Part shown: piece by piece, positions 59,164-64,000 of the stretch
Layout: each line of letters begins with the position of its first letter
Position numbering within the stretch: position 1 is the stretch's first letter
Origin: Ctenosaura bakeri
Lineage: Eukaryota; Chordata; Lepidosauria; Squamata; Iguanidae
Direction of reading: 5' to 3'
Assembly: GCA_948474755.1 (NCBI GenBank)
Contig: CAOLHI010002567.1
Coordinates: forward strand, 62,001-126,000
DNA: 64,000 nucleotides
Position numbers and translations under genes: made by a program
The notes under the pieces: model-generated
Seen by the model: the letters and a program-made list of their open reading frames with translations, nothing else
Told to the model about the DNA's origin: nothing
The model's database searches: none

Positions 59164-59694
59164 TGTTGGGATTAGATTACATCATAGGTCATGTGGGTCA
59201 GCATCATAGGTCACAGGGTGAGACTTGACCAATCAAAAAGGAAAGAGTTGAGCATCTTCAGGATGCTTCCAGATGCTTCCAAGGAGAAGTTATAAAACTT
59301 CTTGCGAGGCCATGTGGCTGAGAGATAATAAAGGGATAATAAAGAGACAACAACCAAGGAACCTCCTGGAGGGGGGTTCTGTGCCAGTAGCAGGCTGCAG
59401 GCCTCGCCTCGCCTCGCCTCGCCTCCTGGCCCTTCCTCTTAGAACATCTAAGCTATGAACATCTGTGAGTACTAGAACTAGTTATCTAGTCGCGTTAGGG
59501 ACTTTTCTGTTATTTTGGAGCTGGCTGATCTAAAGAATGTATCTGTGCTTTCATATCTGTTCTTTTTGTAACTACTTGTAACCAAGCGTGTCTGGGAGGG
59601 GGGAGCCTTCCATGTGTGTATTGTCTTGTTCATTTGCATGCCTTGAATAAATACTTTCTGTAAGAACCCTGTTTTTCTCTTTGCCACGCCAACA
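59164..59694 (+). mobile_element. Solo LTR-like unit, plus strand
   Basis: It begins tgttgggatt and ends cgccaaca, so the termini are TGTTGG...CCAACA. Inside, in order, are a direct repeat of catcataggtca (59179 and 59201), a CCAAT box (59229-59233), TATAAAA (59291-59297), a GCCTC pentamer repeat (59399-59425) and AATAAA (59646-59651). This is the layout of U3-R-U5. No internal retroviral sequence follows. The target duplication is not clear: ctaga on the right matches only at 59107-59111, upstream of the presumed start. It has the same orientation as ADAM12. Confidence 0.68.
59399..59425. repeat. (GCCTC)n microsatellite inside the LTR
   Basis: Five pentamer units, GC-rich and with CpG in each unit. 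It lies about 100 bases downstream of the LTR TATA box. Confidence 0.9.
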
Positions 59695-61029
59695 CTAGAT
59701 AGACTGGGGAAAAAGGGAGATCCTTAAGCTTAGGGATTGAAATGTAATGGACAGAATCCCATTGTACTGTCCAGGTATTCAGAATTCAATGGGTGGTGGT
59801 AGCGAAGATGAATTAACAGCTAAAATTAATAACAGGCTGGAATATACATCATAACAGGCTGGAATATACATCCCAGTATCACATGGTGACATCCCAGCTT
59901 CACAGGCTCTACCACAAGAAAGATGTAGTATATTTTGTTTCCTTTGCCCTGCTTTGAAGATCTTGGTTTTTGTTTTGTTTTGTTTTCATTTTCTCCAGCA
60001 AAAGGGAATCAAAATCAAGTACCTCCTCTCTACAACAACAAAAATGAGTTTTTATTTTATTTTATTTCTGTATCCCTCTTTTTTCTGTGACAGAACTCAA
60101 GGAAATGTACATTGTTTTCATGGACATTTTCTTATCATGCTCTGACTAGCAGAATCCTGCTTAGATGTCAGGAGGCTCAGTCATGTCAGTTCAGGTGATG
60201 CACATCTTCTCCTTCCCACCTGACAGTCTGAGGTCCAGATCAGAGTGATGTTGTTGTACCACTGCATAAGCAGTGAAGCAGCCCCCTGAGAGGAATCAAA
60301 TTCAAAACAAGAGCAACACAAACCATCATCACCCTGCATCTTAGACTTTCAGAGGGGTATGCATTTACTTTCAGGGGATCACAGCCAATGGATTGAGGAA
60401 GACACCCCTCCCCAATCTCAGTTACAGGCACAGAGGTAGTTTGTATAGTTAGTAGTGGAAGCCATTCCAGATTCTCCACTTAAATGTTTGGATGGAGCAA
60501 AATGAATTTGTTCCACTTTATACCAGATCTTTGTGGAGTGAAACATGATGTTTCTACCAATCTTGATAACCATCCTTTTTTTAACCTTTTAGTCATTTGA
60601 AAAGTACTTATCCATTCATCTTTCATCAAAACTAAATGACAAATCCATTCCATTTGACCAGATACCAGGGGGCAAAGGTCTTAGAAAGTGAGACAGATAC
60701 CAAGAAAATGAAATGTTACAAGCAAAAAATAGGATTATATATAGGGAAGAATAGCCTATACGCTAAATTGAGATTGTAAGCTCATTGTGAACACTCACCT
60801 AGGCTTTAACATATGCAGTTCTGCAAAGCAGCTTGTAAATTATTGACATTATATAATAATAATAATGGAGGAGATGGGAGATAATAACTAAATATGTTGT
60901 TTTTCTGAGGGACATGTGAAGGTTATAGAGAATAACAAACTCCAGAGTTTGATACTGTGGCAAGCAAAGCTAATGTTCTTTCAAGGTGCATTAAGAACAG
61001 CATCATTTCCAAAACTCATGAAACAATAG

Positions 61030-61500
61030 TACTACCCTGCTTAGCTCAGAGATTAGATCTCATTTAAGTACTGTGCCAGTTCTGATCAGTGCAAGATAAA
61101 TTGGAAACAATTCAGAGGAGAACTATAATGATGATAAAGTTCTAGAAGAAAATCACATAGACTTAGTTCTCACTGAGAAAACTAAATTCCAGGAGAATTC
61201 TTCTAGCCTATCCTTCTCTATAAAATCTAGTTTTACACATGCAAGTATTAGCCACAGAAATACGGATGAGAATCCAGCCATTAATTCAGACCTGTTCTCT
61301 GATGTCATACATAACTTTAGAATTAGGCCAAAGAAAATTGCAAGTCACATGGTGTGCTAAGCTCAGCTATTTTTTTTAAAAAAAGAGTTAACAGCGATAT
61401 GATTGCAGTTTTGAAAAATGTAGAGATCCCTGAAAAGAGAGAAGATAGTTGTTTAATGCCCAGCAAATATGGAAGAATGATGTCAACATCAAACTACTAA
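61030..61500 (+). mobile_element. LINE fragment (CR1/L2-like), end of reverse-transcriptase ORF
   Basis: It has taccctgcttagctcagaga, ttaagtactgtgccagttct, aattggaaacaattcagagg and agcgatatgattgcagtttt, in the order found near the end of ORF2 and the start of the 3' region of CR1/L2-type LINEs. It is heavily mutated with no open frame. Confidence 0.6.
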
Positions 61501-61831
61501 AGCAGCAGAAAATAATGTTAATATCTTCAGTAGTACCTTAGGGCTAAAAGATGGACAGGCTTTTGACCATGTTCATATTTCTAAAAGCCCATAGGGCTTC
61601 TGGAAAATTCACGGTCAGTGGGAAGTTGTGTAGAGATGTCAGATCATTAGAACTAAAAGATTGCATGAGGGCTCTTCAAACACTTCAGAAAAGACAGCTG
61701 CAATTGTACAAATGGTAGGCTGTTTGGGCAAATCAAAACAACTATAAAGTTTTTAAAAGAACATACAGACTAGATAAAATGTGTGAAGGATTATTGTTAA
61801 AATATAATTATGCTATCTATAATATTAAAAT

Positions 61832-62008
61832 AGAGAGCCAGCTTGGTGCAGTGGTTTGACTCTGGTTGACCAGGGTTCAACTTCGTGCTCAGCCATGGAA
61901 ACCCACTGAGTAATGCTGGGCAAATCACACACTCTCAGCTTTAGAGAACAGTGATGACCAACCTCCTCTGAATAATCTATAATCTTGCCAAGAAAACCAT
62001 ACTATAAA
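61832..62008 (+). mobile_element. tRNA-derived SINE (Squam1-type), 5' two thirds
   Basis: Head gagagccagcttggtgcagt followed by ggtttgactctggttgacca, B box gggttcaacttc, then gccatggaaacccactgagt, gctgggcaaatcacacactc, aacctcctctgaataatcta and cttgccaagaaaacc. The tail is replaced by A-rich and AT-repeat sequence. Confidence 0.82.
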
Positions 62009-62035
62009 AATCATTCAAATAAAACTATATCTTTT

Positions 62036-62054
62036 CATATATATATATATATAG
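62036..62054. repeat. (AT)n microsatellite
   Basis: About nine AT units, just downstream of the SINE. Confidence 0.85.
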
Positions 62055-64000
62055 TCATATATACAGTGCACTTTTAAAATCATCTTCCCTACCAATGTGT
62101 TCTGAAATTTTAAAAAAGTCTAATTAACCACTATGGAAAAAAAAATAGAATATCACGGTGGATACTGGGGTGAGGTCTAGCAGTCAGGACTTGGATCCAG
62201 TTACTGAGTTGTATGACCTCACAGTTTTCTGTGTCTTTTCGATTGGATCTGAGCAGAGAGATTTGCCCTGTTTCCTTAAAACTGGTGGGCCCATACCTTT
62301 TACCCATGCAATTATCATGTACTTGTGTGGGTGCTAGAAAATTAGTTGCATCTTTAAACTATCTTTTTGCTTGAAGCCTAAACATTTAGGGTAGATTTTT
62401 CCCTGAAATCTAGTGGAAGAGACTTTCTGTGGTCCCCTTTTATAGTTCTTCTTTCTTCTTCAAAGCTTTGAGCCATCTGCTTACCAATAGCTCCTGGAGG
62501 AGTTCAAGAAGATTAAACTGTTTCTTAATAATGTTTCTTAAAATCTATGTATGAAAGAACAAACAAAGAGAGCTTAGGCAGGGTTACAAGATGCCAAACC
62601 ATATGTGTCTGCAACTTAGCTCTTCAATTAGCCTCTCCTCCCTTTTGCCATGATGACTTCACTTTAGGATGCAGATCTCTTATTTTATTCTCATACATGA
62701 TAACAAACAATTCAGAAGCTTCTCCTTTGGTGGAAAAGGTTTTTTTCCCCAAAAGGTTTTTGCATTGATTATATAAATATATTTTAGCCAGGAGATTCTC
62801 ATAAAAAAAATCAGGAATGTTTCTTCTGCAAATAGCAACATATATTTTTGCTACTGATGATTGAAAAGCACTGGTCTGTTCACTCTCATGTAGGCAAACA
62901 TTTTTCTCAACAAGTAACCATTATTTCAAGGGGGACTATTTGTTTTTGTTTTTTAATTGAGGTACTGTGTGTGTTCTATTTAACATTCCCTGCTTCATCC
63001 CAGGACTGACCTGTGCTCTGTAACCATGACTAGAGATAAACTGCTTCAGGGCCATTTCTCTTTCTTGTATTCTTATACCTCTGCTTTTAATTCTTCCTGC
63101 TTTCTGCTAGAATTTTAAGACTCCCAACTTGCCTATCCAAATCTCATGGTAGCTCCCAACCAGCCACAACCTAGTTCTCTGGTCCATGTTAACTCTCCAT
63201 AGCTACAGCTTATCTTCTCAAGCCAAAGTGCCTTCAGTTTAACTATTGAGTGTCCCTTCAATCAATTCCACCATATTCTAGACTTGTTCAAGTATTTGTA
63301 TTGTGTTCATTTAATATTCTGCCTTAAATGTTGACTATACATTGTCCATTGTCCTTGAGCTAAACCGGAATTCAGAAAACGCATAATCAAATGCCTCTTG
63401 CAAACTCTTGTTCCCCAAAGAGTGTTCACTTTATACATATTTTTAATTTTTGTGTGTTACATAAATATTCTTCTGAGAGATAGAGATGTATATGTTTCTT
63501 GGAAAAATGTGCAAAATCGTGTTAATATCATGGTTAAAAGATCATTTCTGCTCATGTAGCTCAAAACAACAGTGCCAGTAGTGTGCTTACTGTTCTTATA
63601 AACTTTGTTGTATATGATGGCTGCTGGTTCATATTTACTACACTCAGATCCTCAACTCCAAGGATATTTTCTATACTGCATGTCTGAACAACATTATGGA
63701 GAGAATACTGTCAAAACCAGGAGTGGGCAAGGTGTAATCCTTCGACTGCATGCAGCCTCCAATGTCTTCAGGTCTCAAAAAACCGCACCCAATCCTCTTG
63801 GGATGTGTGGAAGCACTTTTACCACATTTTGGGGCTAGCATGGACCATTTTTCTAAAACAGGAAGTGATTGCTGGCCACTTCATGTTGCTAAAAAAAAAA
63901 AAGTCCATTCCTCACCCTAAAATGGCTCAAAGAAGCAAAAAAAAAAAAATTAGGAAAAATGCCACTCATGCCTTTAAAATATTTTGGGACAAAAATGATT

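Larger units (their letters stand above)
51061..64000 (+). other. ADAM12: ADAM12 intron, 5' part (at least 12.9 kb, phase 0)
   Basis: It starts at donor gtagga and runs off the window. It contains a CA microsatellite, two LTR-like units, an antisense open frame (53551-53931), a 21-bp minisatellite and several LINE and SINE pieces. The stretches 51.1-52.1, 53.95-55.0, 55.85-56.35, 57.0-57.75, 58.0-59.1, 59.75-61.0 and 62.1-64.0 kb show no gene or clear repeat. Confidence 0.8.

Overview
The window is vertebrate nuclear DNA, almost certainly from a squamate reptile (probably a lizard). It is AT-rich, coding sequence is under 1%, and it is full of squamate-type interspersed repeats. These include a Sauria-type SINE (4450-4679, minus), at least seven copies or fragments of a tRNA-derived SINE whose tail reads like the squamate Squam1-type family, LINE 3' ends of CR1/L2 type, and many short inverted-repeat DNA transposons.

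The recognisable gene is ADAM12 (meltrin alpha) on the plus strand. Four consecutive exons are present: 1468-1637, 3149-3233, 14149-14297 and 50883-51060. Each has AG/GT borders, and they join in frame (intron phases 2, 0, 2) into 194 uninterrupted codons, about residues 251-444 in human ADAM12 numbering. They cover the C-terminal two thirds of the metalloprotease domain, with the zinc site [12 protein letters not shown] at 14191-14226 and the Met-turn at 14281, and the first part of the disintegrin domain. The gene runs off both ends; no other ADAM12 exon was recognised.

The introns (1.5, 10.9 and 36.6 kb, plus at least 12.9 kb at the right end) carry everything else. At 3.9-5.1 kb is a TA-flanked transposon swollen by an internal tandem repeat and a SINE. 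At 9.1, 14.6, 36.9, 42.1 and 49.1 kb are five copies of a roughly 400-bp TIR element, the last nested in a palindromic MITE. At 23.9-26.1 kb (minus) is the wreck of a tyrosine-recombinase retroelement that also carried an SGNH-hydrolase module, part of which has been tandemly multiplied; related terminal regions lie at 16.7-17.3 and 28.2-29.0 kb. At 33.6 and 47.3 kb are hAT-type elements with exact 8-bp target duplications. At 52.3-53.2 kb (minus) and 59.2-59.7 kb (plus) are two solo-LTR-like units with TATA boxes and poly(A) signals.

The main unexplained item is an open 126-codon reading frame on the minus strand (53551-53931). It begins exactly at a splice-acceptor-like site and reads like real protein. 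I could not assign it to a family. It could be the last exon of a gene nested antisense in the ADAM12 intron, or a retrocopy fragment.
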